Of a DNA stretch of 64,000 bases, positions 24,185-34,608 are shown piece after piece (position 1 is the stretch's first letter; the number at the start of each line of letters is the position of its first letter). Source of the stretch: Bacillus sp. FJAT-29814. Lineage in GTDB: Bacteria; Bacillota; Bacilli; Bacillales; Cytobacillaceae. Made by a program: the position numbers and the translations under genes. Location of the stretch: positions 310,001-374,000 of the forward strand of contig NZ_LMTJ01000004.1 of assembly GCF_001510715.1 (NCBI RefSeq), in the 5' to 3' direction. The notes under the pieces were generated by a model that saw nothing but the letters and a program-made list of their open reading frames with translations, did no database searches and was not told the DNA's origin.

Positions 24185-27100
24185 TTATGCCCTTTTTCTT
24201 TTATTCATGTATAAGATAGCAGCTCCAATAATCAAAATAATCGAGCCGACTAGCAGAATATTGTAGGCTTGTCCTGCTGTATTAGGCAAATGTTCCCCGT
24301 TTGACGATTGTTTGCTGTTGTCGATAGCATTCTTTGCTGGCGCGGTCACATCCTTGCCATTATTAGCATCTGTCGGTTTTGCTTCTGGTTGTTCACCTTC
24401 TGGTTTATTCGGAATGTCCTCTTTATTCACTAGTGAAACTGTGGCGCTTGGACCAAAACCGCTCCATCTATAGCTTTTCAATTCTTGAAGGCCATTAGGA
24501 ATAACATCGGAAAGTCTTTCCCTGATTGTATATTTAGTTCCTTGTCCGACTGCTTCAACTTTAAAGGTATAGGCTTTGCCTTTTTCTAATCCAGTCACAG
24601 TATAGGTAGTATCCTTAGTTGTCATTGAATCATTTATTGGTGTAAATTTAGTGCCATCCGGCATAATCGGCTGTCCATTTACATAAATCCGGTAACCAAT
24701 TACGTCTTGATTAATTGCAGTCGCTTTATTCCAGGAAAGAATTACACTAGTTCCATCATTTCCAACCTCGGCTGTTAAATCACCTTTAAATGATGGTGCC
24801 CCAATAGGATATGGAACTTGCGTCTGAATTTCTACAGAACTGCTGTATGGTGCTATATTGCCTGCAATGTCTACGGCCTCCACAGTAACTTGATACTTTG
24901 TACCAGGTTCTAGCTGTGTTAACGTATATTTGTTTGTTGTGGCGAATCCATTTAATTTTCCGTTTGCATACACATTATATCCCGCAATGCCTGTCTCATC
25001 ACTTGCTGCCTCCCAGGTGACAGACCCCCAGGTAAATCCCGGATAGACAATTTCAACGCTCTTGCCACTGAAAGTATCACTGGCTGGAATCGTGGTTGTT
25101 GCTTGTTTAATTTGTGTATTCTGCGGAAGAACCGGCGCTGTTGTATCTGCTTCACCCAAAGTTTTCACTTTCAGTTCAGGCCCATTGGAAGTACGGTTTC
25201 CTGTTTCATCCGCAGCCTCGACTTTAAAGGTATATTCGGTTGCCGGCGTTAATCCAGTTACAGTAAAAGTTGTTTCTCCTGTTGTCGTCGTATAATCAGA
25301 ACTGACTTTTTCACCATTTTTATAGACTGTGTAGCCTTTTACACCCTTATTATCCAAGGCTGGATCCCATGTTAATGTTATACTTTTTCCATCATCGGAG
25401 GATTGTGCTTGGACGCTGGAACCGACAGGCCAAATTGGTTTCTGGGCTGCATCCTCGGATACAACGCTAGAAGTTGTCGTGCCTTCAAACTGAATACCAG
25501 TCGAATTTGTGATTCTCCAAGGATCTCCGCTGTTATCTTTAACATTCGTAAAGACAACATTGTTAAATTTGAAATCTTTTGCGTAATTCAGGTTTGCTGA
25601 AAATACATTATCAAATTTTACATTCGTAAAAGTAATATTTTCGTGGTAAACTTCCCCTACATCACTATTGCCTTTTACCAATATTGCTTGCTTTTTGCTG
25701 CCACCTTGATTGCGAACAGTGACATTTTTGATTTCCATATCTTTAAAATGGGAAATTTCCTTTGCCGGTTCATACGAAATGGCCGCATTTGGGTCACTAT
25801 AATCTGATGTAAATACAAATGGGGCATCCCCATCAATACCTTCTAAGGCATTGTCTCTAAAAAGGACATTTTTTGCTCCGCCGCCCATTGGTGTGTTTGT
25901 TTTAGCCCGTAAGCCAACATCCGTTTTATACATGATGTTATCCTCAACGACAAAATCCTGGAACCAACTTCCGGTATGGCTTCCTGTTACAACACCGCCA
26001 TGGCCTTCTCGTATATAGTTGTCAAAAATCCACGCTTTTCCTGTTGGCTCCTCGCCAGCGGCAGCCTGTCCCATACCCGCAGCAAAGTTAATCGCGTCAT
26101 CACCAGTATCAACGAAGTTGTTGAAAACCATTATATTTTGCGAGTCGCCAAATTCAAATCCGTCAGCATTATTTCCATCGTAAGTAGTAGCGACCGTACC
26201 ATTTACAACAATGTTTTTACTATGAAGATTGACAATGCCGTGGAAGGCAGGATTCAGTTGCGTGATCCCTTCATAGTACATACCATCCACACCGCGCACC
26301 GTAATCAAATTGGAACGAGTGGAATAGGCGGACTTGGCATTCATGCCTTTCTGCTGGGAGGCATAGGATTGGATTGCTCCCAAAATTCCATATGTTTTAT
26401 CAGAAGCGAGGTTTAATGGGCTCATCTGCCCATTTTCAACTTTTACTCCACCTGTTACTAAAGAGTTGCTGCCTGCTAGTAAACGTGGAAGTTGATTTCC
26501 TAACTCGTCAATTGTCTTGTTTGCAGGGTCTTCTTTCCATCCGTTACCATCAATAATCCCTTTTCCAACAATCCTAATATTTTTAAGACTGCCATAATCA
26601 TATGTATGGGCATTGATTAATGAATAGGAACGCTCATCGGTCGAATAATCATATACCCAGAAATTTCCGCTATAATCATTAGCATCTAATGACGCCTGCA
26701 AATGGCCGTCCACTTGCAATGTCATATCCGATTTAAGCCAAATTTCTCCTGAAATAAATTTGCCTTCAGGGATTAACACTTTGGAGCCAGCTGTGGCCGC
26801 ATCGATGGCAGCTTGAATTGCTTCCGTATCTTTTACATTATCATCAGCTTTTGCTCCAAAATCGACAATGTTAAACACCTCTGGCTCCATTGTCGTTTTT
26901 GCCGTTATTTTATTGGAAGGTTGAGATTCTACCCCGGCCGCGGTTACCGAGGTTACGTAAAATTCATAGGATGTATCCGGTTTTAAATTCTTGACCTTGA
27001 AATTGTGAATTAAAATTTTTGTATGGAAATTGTCTTTATCAATATTTTTATAAAAATTATCAATATAAGCTTTGGCAGGACCGCTGTTATCCTTTAGTGC

Positions 27101-27340
27101 ACTGCCAATTTTTTCGCCATCCATATAAATATTGAAATCTGCAATATTACTATACTCTTTAGGCTTTTCCCAAACTAATGTAATGCTGTTTTCATCATAA
27201 GCTAATCTCGGAACCTGCAGATTTACAGGAGCTGCAACCGAGCCGGAGGATGCTGCATTCGCAAACGAAACCACTCCGAAATTGCCAGTTGCCATAAAGA
27301 AGACAAGAACTAGTGCTACAACCTTAATCCATTTCTTCAA
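24185..27340 (-). CDS. Sortase-anchored GH28 polygalacturonase with fibronectin type III domains
   Basis: This 1051-residue protein has a signal peptide (to about 30), an FnIII domain (about 38-148), a GH28 right-handed beta-helix (about 155-650), two or three further FnIII domains (about 660-965), a polar linker and a sorting signal. The GH28 core shows NADGFEFG, TGDDAIN, GHGGVV and LRAKT at the positions of the usual NTD, DD, GHG and RxK motifs, as in exo-acting PehX-type enzymes. The C-terminus has LPNTA, a hydrophobic helix and KRKRA, a non-LPXTG sortase motif. It should release galacturonate units from pectin at the cell surface. A cre/LacI-type box lies about 80 bases upstream of the start. 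Confidence 0.88.
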   Translation of the reverse strand: MKKWIKVVALVLVFFMATGNFGVVSFANAASSGSVAAPVNLQVPRLAYDENSITLVWEKPKEYSNIADFNIYMDGEKIGSALKDNSGPAKAYIDNFYKNIDKDNFHTKILIHNFKVKNLKPDTSYEFYVTSVTAAGVESQPSNKITAKTTMEPEVFNIVDFGAKADDNVKDTEAIQAAIDAATAGSKVLIPEGKFISGEIWLKSDMTLQVDGHLQASLDANDYSGNFWVYDYSTDERSYSLINAHTYDYGSLKNIRIVGKGIIDGNGWKEDPANKTIDELGNQLPRLLAGSNSLVTGGVKVENGQMSPLNLASDKTYGILGAIQSYASQQKGMNAKSAYSTRSNLITVRGVDGMYYEGITQLNPAFHGIVNLHSKNIVVNGTVATTYDGNNADGFEFGDSQNIMVFNNFVDTGDDAINFAAGMGQAAAGEEPTGKAWIFDNYIREGHGGVVTGSHTGSWFQDFVVEDNIMYKTDVGLRAKTNTPMGGGAKNVLFRDNALEGIDGDAPFVFTSDYSDPNAAISYEPAKEISHFKDMEIKNVTVRNQGGSKKQAILVKGNSDVGEVYHENITFTNVKFDNVFSANLNYAKDFKFNNVVFTNVKDNSGDPWRITNSTGIQFEGTTTSSVVSEDAAQKPIWPVGSSVQAQSSDDGKSITLTWDPALDNKGVKGYTVYKNGEKVSSDYTTTTGETTFTVTGLTPATEYTFKVEAADETGNRTSNGPELKVKTLGEADTTAPVLPQNTQIKQATTTIPASDTFSGKSVEIVYPGFTWGSVTWEAASDETGIAGYNVYANGKLNGFATTNKYTLTQLEPGTKYQVTVEAVDIAGNIAPYSSSVEIQTQVPYPIGAPSFKGDLTAEVGNDGTSVILSWNKATAINQDVIGYRIYVNGQPIMPDGTKFTPINDSMTTKDTTYTVTGLEKGKAYTFKVEAVGQGTKYTIRERLSDVIPNGLQELKSYRWSGFGPSATVSLVNKEDIPNKPEGEQPEAKPTDANNGKDVTAPAKNAIDNSKQSSNGEHLPNTAGQAYNILLVGSIILIIGAAILYMNKRKRA

Positions 27341-27417
27341 CTCTTATCCCACCTTAATTTTTTTAGGTCCTACGGCCAAACCAGTTTTTTATTTTGCCAC
27401 ACCACCTCCTTTATAAT

Positions 27418-27431
27418 TGTTAACGTTTTCA
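27418..27431 (-). promoter_or_regulatory. cre / TGTTAACGT-type operator before the surface pectinase
   Basis: The plus strand reads TGTTAACGTTTTCA and the minus strand TGAAAACGTTAACA. This fits the CcpA cre consensus fully and also shares the TGTTAACGT core with the operators at 33463, 36080 and 36112. It may serve CcpA, the local LacI-family regulator, or both. Confidence 0.7.
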
Positions 27432-27473
27432 TTTTTAAAATCATTTTGCAAAATGCCGAAAGAATTGGCTGTG

Positions 27474-27523
27474 GGGCTTTCCAGATAGTCAGGTTATTAG
27501 CAGCTGGAAAGCCCTCTCTTTTT
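27474..27523 (+). terminator. Strong hairpin with plus-strand T tract
   Basis: GGGCTTTCCAG (27474-27484) pairs with CTGGAAAGCCC (27504-27514); TCTCTTTTT follows on the plus strand. Both flanking genes are on the minus strand, so its orientation is unexpected. Confidence 0.6.
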
Positions 27524-27543
27524 AAAATTTATACTTTTTAATA

Positions 27544-28923
27544 TTAAACCAGTTTATGAGTATACCAAGTCTTCCCTTTAAATCTCCACGAGAAAATCAG
27601 TCCGCGGACACCCCATTCAATCACCATCGCCGTCCAAATGCCGATGATGCCAAATCCAAGAGTAATTCCCAAAATATAGCCGAGAACAACCCGCACAAGC
27701 CACATCGACAGCAGCGAGGCAACCGAGGTAAAGGTTGAATCTCCCGCAGCGCGCAACGCCGATGGCATGATGAAACTATGCGGCCACAAAATCGGCTGAG
27801 CAAATGCTGAAATTAGCACAAGTATGAACACGGTCCTGGCAATTTCATCGGGCGGGCTGAACATTTTTATCAATAACGGATATAACGGAACAATAATTGC
27901 ACCGAAAACGATAAACAGGAGCGAGGAAAGCCCCGCCATTGATTTGGTGAATTTCCTGGCATCAGCGATATTTCTGTGCCCGATGCATTGGCCCACAATG
28001 GTGATCGCTGCGATGGTCAAGGCATTAGGCCCAATCTGAAATAGTAGAATGAAAGAATTGCCGATGGCATAGGACGTCAATGCGAACGTCCCCAATTGAA
28101 CAATAAATGTCTGGGTTAACAGTTTCCCGCCGCTGAAAAACATCTGTTCCGCGGCAAACGGAAGGCCGATAAACATGATTTTTTTTATAATCGAAAAATC
28201 AATTTGCAAAGCCTTCTTAAATTGAAAGTGGATTGTCTCATTGTACTTTATGATATAAATCAAAGAAGCCGCCATACCAACGATTCTGGAAAGAAGAATC
28301 GAAATCACCAGACCCAGAACACCCATTTTTAAAATCAGGATGAACAATACATTTAAAGCTGTGTTCGTCAGATTCAAAATGATCGATAATTTTAAAGTAG
28401 GTTTCGTATCGCCAATTCCGCGCAGTGCGCCGCATACCGCTTGAAAGATTCCCATGAATGGGTAGGACAGGCAACTGCCGATTAGATAGAGTTTCGCATT
28501 ACGGAAGACGTCCTCATCCGCTTTGCCAAACAGAATCTGTAAGGCTTGGGTGTGAAAAACAATGACAAGTGCGCCAATCAGGACTGAAAATAGCAATACA
28601 GCAGAAATAGCCTGTATTGCTGTTTTGCTCGCCATCTTCATGTTCCCGGCCCCCGTATATTGGGCCACGATCACGGTGCCGCCAGTGGCTACAGCGATAA
28701 ACACATTAACGAGGAAAATATTTAAGGAATCTACCATACTAACGGCACTGACTGCAGCAACACCGGCCGAACTCACCATCGCCGTGTTTAAAAAGCTCAT
28801 CAGAACAAGAAAAGCCTGGTCAACGATGATGGGAATCATAATGGCAATCATTTCTTTGAAATGAATTGTTTCCCCGGATAAATATTTATCAAGCAGCGGA
28901 ACCGTCTTCCTCGTCAGTTTCAT
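27544..28923 (-). CDS. MATE-family efflux transporter
   Basis: About 459 residues form twelve membrane helices in two homologous halves. MATE-like features include MVSSAGVAAVSAVSM near the N-terminus, the VAQYTGAGN segment at about 95 and IVGQCIGHRNIADA in the second half. MATE proteins export drugs or metabolites with Na+ or H+. The ATG at 28923 gives a standard length; a GTG eight codons earlier is also possible. It is the last gene of the galacturonate run, although its substrate need not be related. Confidence 0.83.
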   Translation of the reverse strand: MKLTRKTVPLLDKYLSGETIHFKEMIAIMIPIIVDQAFLVLMSFLNTAMVSSAGVAAVSAVSMVDSLNIFLVNVFIAVATGGTVIVAQYTGAGNMKMASKTAIQAISAVLLFSVLIGALVIVFHTQALQILFGKADEDVFRNAKLYLIGSCLSYPFMGIFQAVCGALRGIGDTKPTLKLSIILNLTNTALNVLFILILKMGVLGLVISILLSRIVGMAASLIYIIKYNETIHFQFKKALQIDFSIIKKIMFIGLPFAAEQMFFSGGKLLTQTFIVQLGTFALTSYAIGNSFILLFQIGPNALTIAAITIVGQCIGHRNIADARKFTKSMAGLSSLLFIVFGAIIVPLYPLLIKMFSPPDEIARTVFILVLISAFAQPILWPHSFIMPSALRAAGDSTFTSVASLLSMWLVRVVLGYILGITLGFGIIGIWTAMVIEWGVRGLIFSWRFKGKTWYTHKLV

Positions 28924-29024
28924 TTTAAAATTTTCCACTGAACACACTTCTTTATAAATTTTATATTCGACTACAACAGCTTACCTACAAGTTACTAATA
29001 ATCTCACAAATTGCGAAACCAGAA

Positions 29025-30383
29025 CTATTTTGAAACAACCGCATTTTTGAAAACAACCAATGGGTCACTCGTGCGGGCATGCTTGGCCCGGCAGCCAGTA
29101 ATCTCAATATCCTCTCCATTTTCGACGATGAATGCAGGGCCTTCATGATTAGAAATCGTTACTTGATTAAACACGATATCCCTAACATTACTACAGAAAA
29201 ATCCTCGCTGTTTCATCGGTTCAAGCTCTGCCATCATCGCTGGCAGTCCCGGTTCGGCATCATCAGCCATATGAACGGATACCCGGTCAAACGTAATATC
29301 CTCGACATACCTTTCAGCCAATCCGTATAAAAATCCGGCAGCTGCACTCACTTCACGAGCAGTAATATTGGAAAAATGAATTCGGCGGAATGCAGGTGTT
29401 TCCTCTGTAATCGGGTAAGGATTTTTATCCCAAACATATTTGTCATTTCCACGTGGTCCCCAATAATAATAGAGGTTGGCAATAAACGGGCAAATAACGC
29501 TCTTCATCACAATATTGGTCACCCGGACATCCTCAATAACCCCGCCGCGGCCGCGTCTTGACTTAAAGCGGATGCCTCGGTCGGTTCCTTCAAACACACA
29601 ATTGCTGACTGTTACATTACGGATATCCCCGCTCATCTCACTGCCAAACACAACACCGCCATGGCCGTGGATCATCGTACAATTAGTAATCGTTATATTC
29701 TCACACGGAACCCGTTCGGCAGTATCCTCTGTACCTGCTTTGATGGCAATGCAATCATCGCCAACATCGATATGGCAGTTGGAAATTCGGATGTTTTGGC
29801 AAGATTCCGGGTCAATGCCATCCGTATTTGGAGAATCGGCCGGATTCACTATGCTGATACCATCAATTGTGACATCTTCACAGCAAATCGGATTGACCGT
29901 CCAGCTAGGCGAGTTGACCATTTTCACACCAGAAATAAGAACATGTTTGCAACCGTCAAAGCTTACCAGCTTTGGTCTTGGATATTCATTTTTCTCCTGC
30001 CAATACAAATCCCACCAAAATTGGCCGTTTCCGTCCAATGTACCGCGCCCGGTTACAGAAACATTTTCTGCATTTTCCGCATAAACACAGGAGGCATAAA
30101 CCTGCCGTTTCACACCTTCCCAGCGTGATTCCACAACAGGATATTCCGTCACCTCGTTACTGAACATTAGAGTGGCACCTGCGTCCAAATAGAGATTGAT
30201 ATTACTTTTTAAAATAATCGCCCCTGTAAGAAAAGTGCCTGAGGGTACATATACAGTACCGCCGCCTTGCGCTGAGCAGGTATCAATCGCTTTTGATATG
30301 GCTGAAGTATTCAAGGTCTTTCCGTCATTTATGGCTCCAAAATCCCTAATATTATAGAGGCTGGAGGCTGCAGTCAGTTCCAT
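29025..30383 (-). CDS. Intracellular GH28 polygalacturonase/exo-hydrolase
   Basis: This 452-residue protein without a signal peptide forms a GH28 beta-helix with the full catalytic set: SPNTDGIDP, VGDDCIAIK, GHGGVVFGSE and RGIRFKSR. Cytoplasmic GH28 enzymes cleave galacturonate from short oligogalacturonides or related oligomers after import. GGGAGGAAAACC precedes the ATG. It follows uxaA by 85 bases that hold a GC-rich hairpin (30434-30457) but no T tract, so it is probably co-transcribed at reduced level. Confidence 0.9.
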   Translation of the reverse strand: MELTAASSLYNIRDFGAINDGKTLNTSAISKAIDTCSAQGGGTVYVPSGTFLTGAIILKSNINLYLDAGATLMFSNEVTEYPVVESRWEGVKRQVYASCVYAENAENVSVTGRGTLDGNGQFWWDLYWQEKNEYPRPKLVSFDGCKHVLISGVKMVNSPSWTVNPICCEDVTIDGISIVNPADSPNTDGIDPESCQNIRISNCHIDVGDDCIAIKAGTEDTAERVPCENITITNCTMIHGHGGVVFGSEMSGDIRNVTVSNCVFEGTDRGIRFKSRRGRGGVIEDVRVTNIVMKSVICPFIANLYYYWGPRGNDKYVWDKNPYPITEETPAFRRIHFSNITAREVSAAAGFLYGLAERYVEDITFDRVSVHMADDAEPGLPAMMAELEPMKQRGFFCSNVRDIVFNQVTISNHEGPAFIVENGEDIEITGCRAKHARTSDPLVVFKNAVVSK

Positions 30384-30433
30384 GGTTTTCCTCCCGGTTT
30401 ATGATTTTCCCTTCCTAACTACGTACTGGTTTA

Positions 30434-30457
30434 ACGGGCAGCAGCATTACTGCCCGT
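30434..30457 (-). other. Intercistronic hairpin between uxaA and the GH28 gene
   Basis: The perfect 8-bp stem ACGGGCAG/CTGCCCGT has an 8-base loop and no following T run on the minus strand. It may stabilise upstream mRNA or cause a pause. Confidence 0.5.
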
Positions 30458-30468
30458 CAGCTATAAGC

Positions 30469-31956
30469 CTATAGGGTGACTCCGGTTTTAAAAATCGCAA
30501 TCTCCCTAAAGTCATTTTTCTCGTTATTGACAAGTTCACCGCTTGCAACTTTGATGATATAATCAATAAACTCTCGTAAAACAAACTCGGACTCCTTCTC
30601 AAGCAATACTCCGGCATTAAAGTCAATCCAATGCGGTTTTGTCTCATACAGCGGCGTATTGGTTGAAATCTTCATGGTTGGCACGAATGACCCGAATGGC
30701 GTTCCGCGGCCTGTTGTAAACAGCACCAATTGACAGCCTGCCGCTGCCAACGCGGAAGAGGCGATCAAATCGTTACCAGGAGCACTTAGTAGGTTAAGCC
30801 CTTTTTCCTGCAGGCGGTCACCGTATTTAAGAACATCGGTTACCGTGGAGGTGCCTGCTTTTTGTGTACAGCCAAGCGATTTATCTTCTAATGTAGTAAT
30901 CCCGCCGGCTTTGTTCCCTGGCGATGGATTTTCATAAACAGGCTGTTTGTTTTCAATGAAGTATTCCTTGAAGTCATTAATTAAATGAACCGTTTTTTCA
31001 AAGATTTCATTATTGGCTGCCCGCTCCATAAGAATCGTTTCAGCACCAAACATTTCCGGCACTTCCGTTAAAACGGTTGTTCCGCCTTGAGCGACAAGGA
31101 AATCAGAGAATCTGCCCAGTAGCGGGTTGGCAGTAATTCCTGAGAAGCCGTCAGAACCGCCACATTTTAAACCAACTTTTAATTCTGATAATGGCACTGT
31201 TTCACGCTTATCATGTTTTGCAGCTTCATAGATTTCTTTTAAAAGCTCGACCCCTGCTTCAATTTCATTGGTCACTTCTTGAGAAACAAGAAACTTTACG
31301 CGCTCTTCGTCATATTCACCCAAGCTTTCCTTGAACTCATACAGATTATTGTTCTCGCAGCCAAGCCCCATTACCAGAACGCCGCCGGCATTCGGATGAT
31401 GGACAGCGTCACGCAAAATTTTGCGGGTATTCTCATGGTCATCTCCTAATTGGGAGCAGCCAAGATTATGCTTCAGTACAAGGACGCTTTCAAACGGAGT
31501 GATATCGCCAACTTCCTTTTCAAACAGCTTAAGCATGCGCTCGGCCATGCCATTGACACAGCCCACTGTCGGCACAATCCAAAGCTCATTGCGGATACCG
31601 ACCTCGCCGTTTTTCCGGCGATAGCCCTCGAAGGTTAAGTTTTCCAGTTTATATGGGTTGGAATTAAGTTTTTGATTAAATTGGTACTCTTTGATTCCAT
31701 CTAAATTTGTTTTCGTATTATGGGTATGAACATGTTCCCCAGCGGATATTTCCGTAATAGCATGGCCGATTGGATAGCCATATTTGATGACATATTCATT
31801 GACCGCAATTGGCCTAAGCGCTATCTTATGGCCTTTGGCTACATCCTGCTTTAGTTCAATCGATTTCTCTTTTACCGTAATGACATGGCCAGCCGGTAAA
31901 TCCTTCAGTGCAACAACGACATTGTCAGTATCATTAATTTGTGTAAAGTCCAACAT
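30469..31956 (-). CDS. uxaA: Altronate dehydratase
   Basis: This 495-residue protein is full length for UxaA. The N-terminal SAF domain (about 1-95, ending in GEHVHTHN) is followed by the large catalytic domain. That domain has NLGCSQLGDDHENT, GLGCENNN, KCGGSDGFSG and the late TTGRGTPFGS, typical of altronate/galactarate dehydratases. It converts D-altronate to 2-keto-3-deoxygluconate in the galacturonate branch. It begins 14 bases after uxaB, with AGGGGAGAGAAGG upstream, so the two form one unit. Confidence 0.93.
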   Translation of the reverse strand: MLDFTQINDTDNVVVALKDLPAGHVITVKEKSIELKQDVAKGHKIALRPIAVNEYVIKYGYPIGHAITEISAGEHVHTHNTKTNLDGIKEYQFNQKLNSNPYKLENLTFEGYRRKNGEVGIRNELWIVPTVGCVNGMAERMLKLFEKEVGDITPFESVLVLKHNLGCSQLGDDHENTRKILRDAVHHPNAGGVLVMGLGCENNNLYEFKESLGEYDEERVKFLVSQEVTNEIEAGVELLKEIYEAAKHDKRETVPLSELKVGLKCGGSDGFSGITANPLLGRFSDFLVAQGGTTVLTEVPEMFGAETILMERAANNEIFEKTVHLINDFKEYFIENKQPVYENPSPGNKAGGITTLEDKSLGCTQKAGTSTVTDVLKYGDRLQEKGLNLLSAPGNDLIASSALAAAGCQLVLFTTGRGTPFGSFVPTMKISTNTPLYETKPHWIDFNAGVLLEKESEFVLREFIDYIIKVASGELVNNEKNDFREIAIFKTGVTL

Positions 31957-31970
31957 GGTCCTTCTCTCCC

Positions 31971-33440
31971 CTAGTTCGCAGTTTTTTGCCCTAAAACAGC
32001 TTTCACCGCTTGTTGCATGCCCTTAGTCAAAATTTCAAAAAGATCGTTCGTAACAGCTGCCGTTAATCCCGATATTTCGTTTAAATCAGTCTCCCAATTT
32101 TTCTTGTATCCCAATACGTTCTTTACAATGGCTTCAACACTGGCATTCGTTCCATCGTACTTGCTCCATTGCTCAGCAAATAATTCAAGAATATCCTGGT
32201 CATCCGCAAGTTTAATATCCTCATCGCCACGCTTACCTTTATAAAAGGCGATTAATGCTGCCAGCGAGAACACAAGCTTTCTTGGCAATTCTTGTTTGCG
32301 GTTGATGTACTCAAGCAGGGATGGCAAGTCTCTTGTTTTGAATTTGGACATCGAGTTTAAAGAAATGCTCATTAAAAAGTGTTGAATGAACGGATTTCTA
32401 AATCTTTCTACTACTGCATCGGCAAAGGAGTTTAATTCATCTAGAGGCAGGTCCAGTGTTGGAATAATTTCCTCGTAAACCAATTCCTTGATAAACTCTC
32501 CCACCACTTCATGGTCAACAGCTTGGGCCACAGTATCCAAACCATATAAGTAAGATACAGGCGTCATCGCGGTATGGGCACCGTTTAGGATCCGAACCTT
32601 TCTTGTCCTGTAAGGAGTCATATCATCTACAAATAGGGTGTTTAGCCCTGCTTTATGGGCTGGAAACTCTTCGCGAATCCATTGTGGTCCTTCGATTACC
32701 CATAAATGAAACTGCTCGCCGACAACGACAAGATCATCTTTATAGCCAAGTTCAGCAGTAATTTCATCAATGTTATCCCGCGGGAAGCCAGGGACAATCC
32801 GATCAACCAGGCTACAGCAGAACGTGTTTGCTTCTTCAAGCCATTGAACAAACTCTTCACCAAGATTCCACAATTCGGCGTATTGAAGGACAATTTGCTT
32901 TAGCTTTTCACCATTGCGGTCGATCAGCTCACACGGAACGATAATAAAGCCTTTTTCCTTATCCCCGTTAAAAACTTGATACCGTTGATAGAGGAATGCT
33001 GCCAATTTTCCTGGGTAGCTGCTTTGCGGGCGGTCCTCCAGACGGTCGTTTTCATCGAAGGCAATACCGGCTTCTGTTGTATTGGAAAAAATAAACCTTA
33101 GTTCTGGATTGGCGGCCAGCTCCAAGTACTGGTCGTACTGAGTAAAAAGATTTAAGCCCCGGCTAATGCTGGTAATAGCGGTATGCTCCCGGACGGCTTT
33201 TCCGTCTTTCATTCCTTGCAGGAAGAGCGTGTAAAGTCCATCCTGCTCATTTAGCTTTTCAACCATGCCTTGGCCGAGCGGCTGGACAACAACAACACTG
33301 CCATTAAAATCAGCTTCCTTGTTTAAAACATCAATTTGCCAATCCACAAATGCCCTCAGGAAATTTCCTTCCCCAAATTGCAGCACTTTTTCCGGAAAGC
33401 GTGGGGCATCTTTGACTAAATTTCTCGTTAATTTTTCCAT
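31971..33440 (-). CDS. uxaB: Tagaturonate reductase (altronate oxidoreductase)
   Basis: This 489-residue polyol-dehydrogenase-family enzyme has an N-terminal NAD domain ([13 protein letters not shown]) and a C-terminal all-helical domain with [12 protein letters not shown], the conserved active-site Lys/Asn/His region. It reduces tagaturonate to altronate. The ATG at 33440 is chosen because TGGAGGGATTAG stands before it; an upstream in-frame codon lacks a site. The operator-like TGTTAACGTGTGCA sits just upstream (33463-33476), so uxaBA probably has its own promoter controlled by the LacI-type regulator encoded next door. Confidence 0.92.
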   Translation of the reverse strand: MEKLTRNLVKDAPRFPEKVLQFGEGNFLRAFVDWQIDVLNKEADFNGSVVVVQPLGQGMVEKLNEQDGLYTLFLQGMKDGKAVREHTAITSISRGLNLFTQYDQYLELAANPELRFIFSNTTEAGIAFDENDRLEDRPQSSYPGKLAAFLYQRYQVFNGDKEKGFIIVPCELIDRNGEKLKQIVLQYAELWNLGEEFVQWLEEANTFCCSLVDRIVPGFPRDNIDEITAELGYKDDLVVVGEQFHLWVIEGPQWIREEFPAHKAGLNTLFVDDMTPYRTRKVRILNGAHTAMTPVSYLYGLDTVAQAVDHEVVGEFIKELVYEEIIPTLDLPLDELNSFADAVVERFRNPFIQHFLMSISLNSMSKFKTRDLPSLLEYINRKQELPRKLVFSLAALIAFYKGKRGDEDIKLADDQDILELFAEQWSKYDGTNASVEAIVKNVLGYKKNWETDLNEISGLTAAVTNDLFEILTKGMQQAVKAVLGQKTAN

Positions 33441-33462
33441 ATCTAATCCCTCCAAAATGTTA

Positions 33463-33476
33463 TGCACACGTTAACA
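33463..33476 (-). promoter_or_regulatory. TGTTAACGTG operator upstream of uxaB
   Basis: TGTTAACGTGTGCA (minus strand) lies 23 bases before the uxaB start, in the gap after the lacI-type gene. It shares TGTTAACGTG with sites at 36080 and 36112, so it is a likely operator of the local LacI-family repressor. Confidence 0.65.
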
Positions 33477-33512
33477 AAATGATGTGTGCCAGTCAATTGA
33501 CCAGCAGTATTT

Positions 33513-34520
33513 TTACAATAATGGTTTAACAGACTTTCGGATCACCAGTTCCGTTTCAACAAAGATTTTTTCGCCGTTCGTTTCACTAGGGTCGTCTGAG
33601 CTCATCATCTGCAAAATTTTGTTGGCTCCTAAGGTACTGATTTTTTCAATTGGTCTTTTGACAGTAGTAAGCGATGGATTCGTGTAACGGGCAAATTCAA
33701 TGTCGTCAAAGCCGACAATAGAAATATCGTCCGGTACATTGACGCCGCGCGCGAACGCCGCATTGATCGCGCCAATGGCCATGTCGTCATTGGAGCAAAA
33801 AACCGCTGTCGGCGGCTGATCAAGTGAAAGCAGTCGTTCCATCGCCCGATATCCGCTTTCCATATCATAATTACCTTGAATGATGTATTCAGTTTTAATC
33901 GGTATATTAGAATCAATCAGGGCTTTTAAGTATCCTTCTCTCCGCTCCATCGATGATTTAAATCCAGTAATCCCTTCCACTAGCCCAATATTGCGATGAC
34001 CTTTTTGCAGCACATGCTTGACGGCCTGCGTGGATCCTTCCCGATCATTGGAGAGAATATTGATGATCGACGGGTCGCCTATATCGCGGTTTAATACGAC
34101 ACAAGGAATCTGTTTTTCTTTAAGGTAGGCAATAAAGTCATTATCCTCTTCACTTTGACTCATTAAAATAATGCCATCGAACCGTTTGTTGTGAATCGTT
34201 GAATAATCCCGAATGTCATCAATTCCTCTGACAAACAAGTTATAGTCCTGGTTAATAATTTGATTAACCCCTTTGACGGTTTCAACAAAAAAGCTTGATG
34301 ATGTACCGTGGGTAATACTTGTCAGAAACAGCCCTATTGTATAAGACCGTTGGGTCACCAGGCTTTTGGCATTATAATTCGGTGTATAGTTAAGCTGAGA
34401 GGCTATCTCAAGGATCTTCTTTTTTGTCCCCGGTTTAATCAGCGGGCTGTCATTCAATGCCCGTGACACGGTTGTATGGGAAACATTTGCGATTTTGGCA
34501 ATGTCTTTAATCGTAACCAT
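33513..34520 (-). CDS. LacI-family regulator of uronate catabolism (KdgR/ExuR-like)
   Basis: This 335-residue protein has a LacI HTH (about 1-45: TIKDIAKIANVSHTTVSRALN) with hinge, and a periplasmic-binding-like sensor domain (about 60-330). AAGGGTGAAAAC precedes the ATG. It lies between uxaC and uxaB, and the recurring TGTTAACGT box precedes both units, so it is the likely specific repressor. The inducer is expected to be a uronate pathway intermediate; which one is not visible. B. subtilis uses ExuR and KdgR, both LacI-type, for this pathway. Confidence 0.85.
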   Translation of the reverse strand: MVTIKDIAKIANVSHTTVSRALNDSPLIKPGTKKKILEIASQLNYTPNYNAKSLVTQRSYTIGLFLTSITHGTSSSFFVETVKGVNQIINQDYNLFVRGIDDIRDYSTIHNKRFDGIILMSQSEEDNDFIAYLKEKQIPCVVLNRDIGDPSIINILSNDREGSTQAVKHVLQKGHRNIGLVEGITGFKSSMERREGYLKALIDSNIPIKTEYIIQGNYDMESGYRAMERLLSLDQPPTAVFCSNDDMAIGAINAAFARGVNVPDDISIVGFDDIEFARYTNPSLTTVKRPIEKISTLGANKILQMMSSDDPSETNGEKIFVETELVIRKSVKPLL

Positions 34521-34608
34521 GTTTTCACCCTTTATCTAGTAGCTTTCCAATTATTTTACCATAATGGGAAAAATAGAACTTCATAGCCCCTCAGCCGCTC
34601 TCTGCTCT

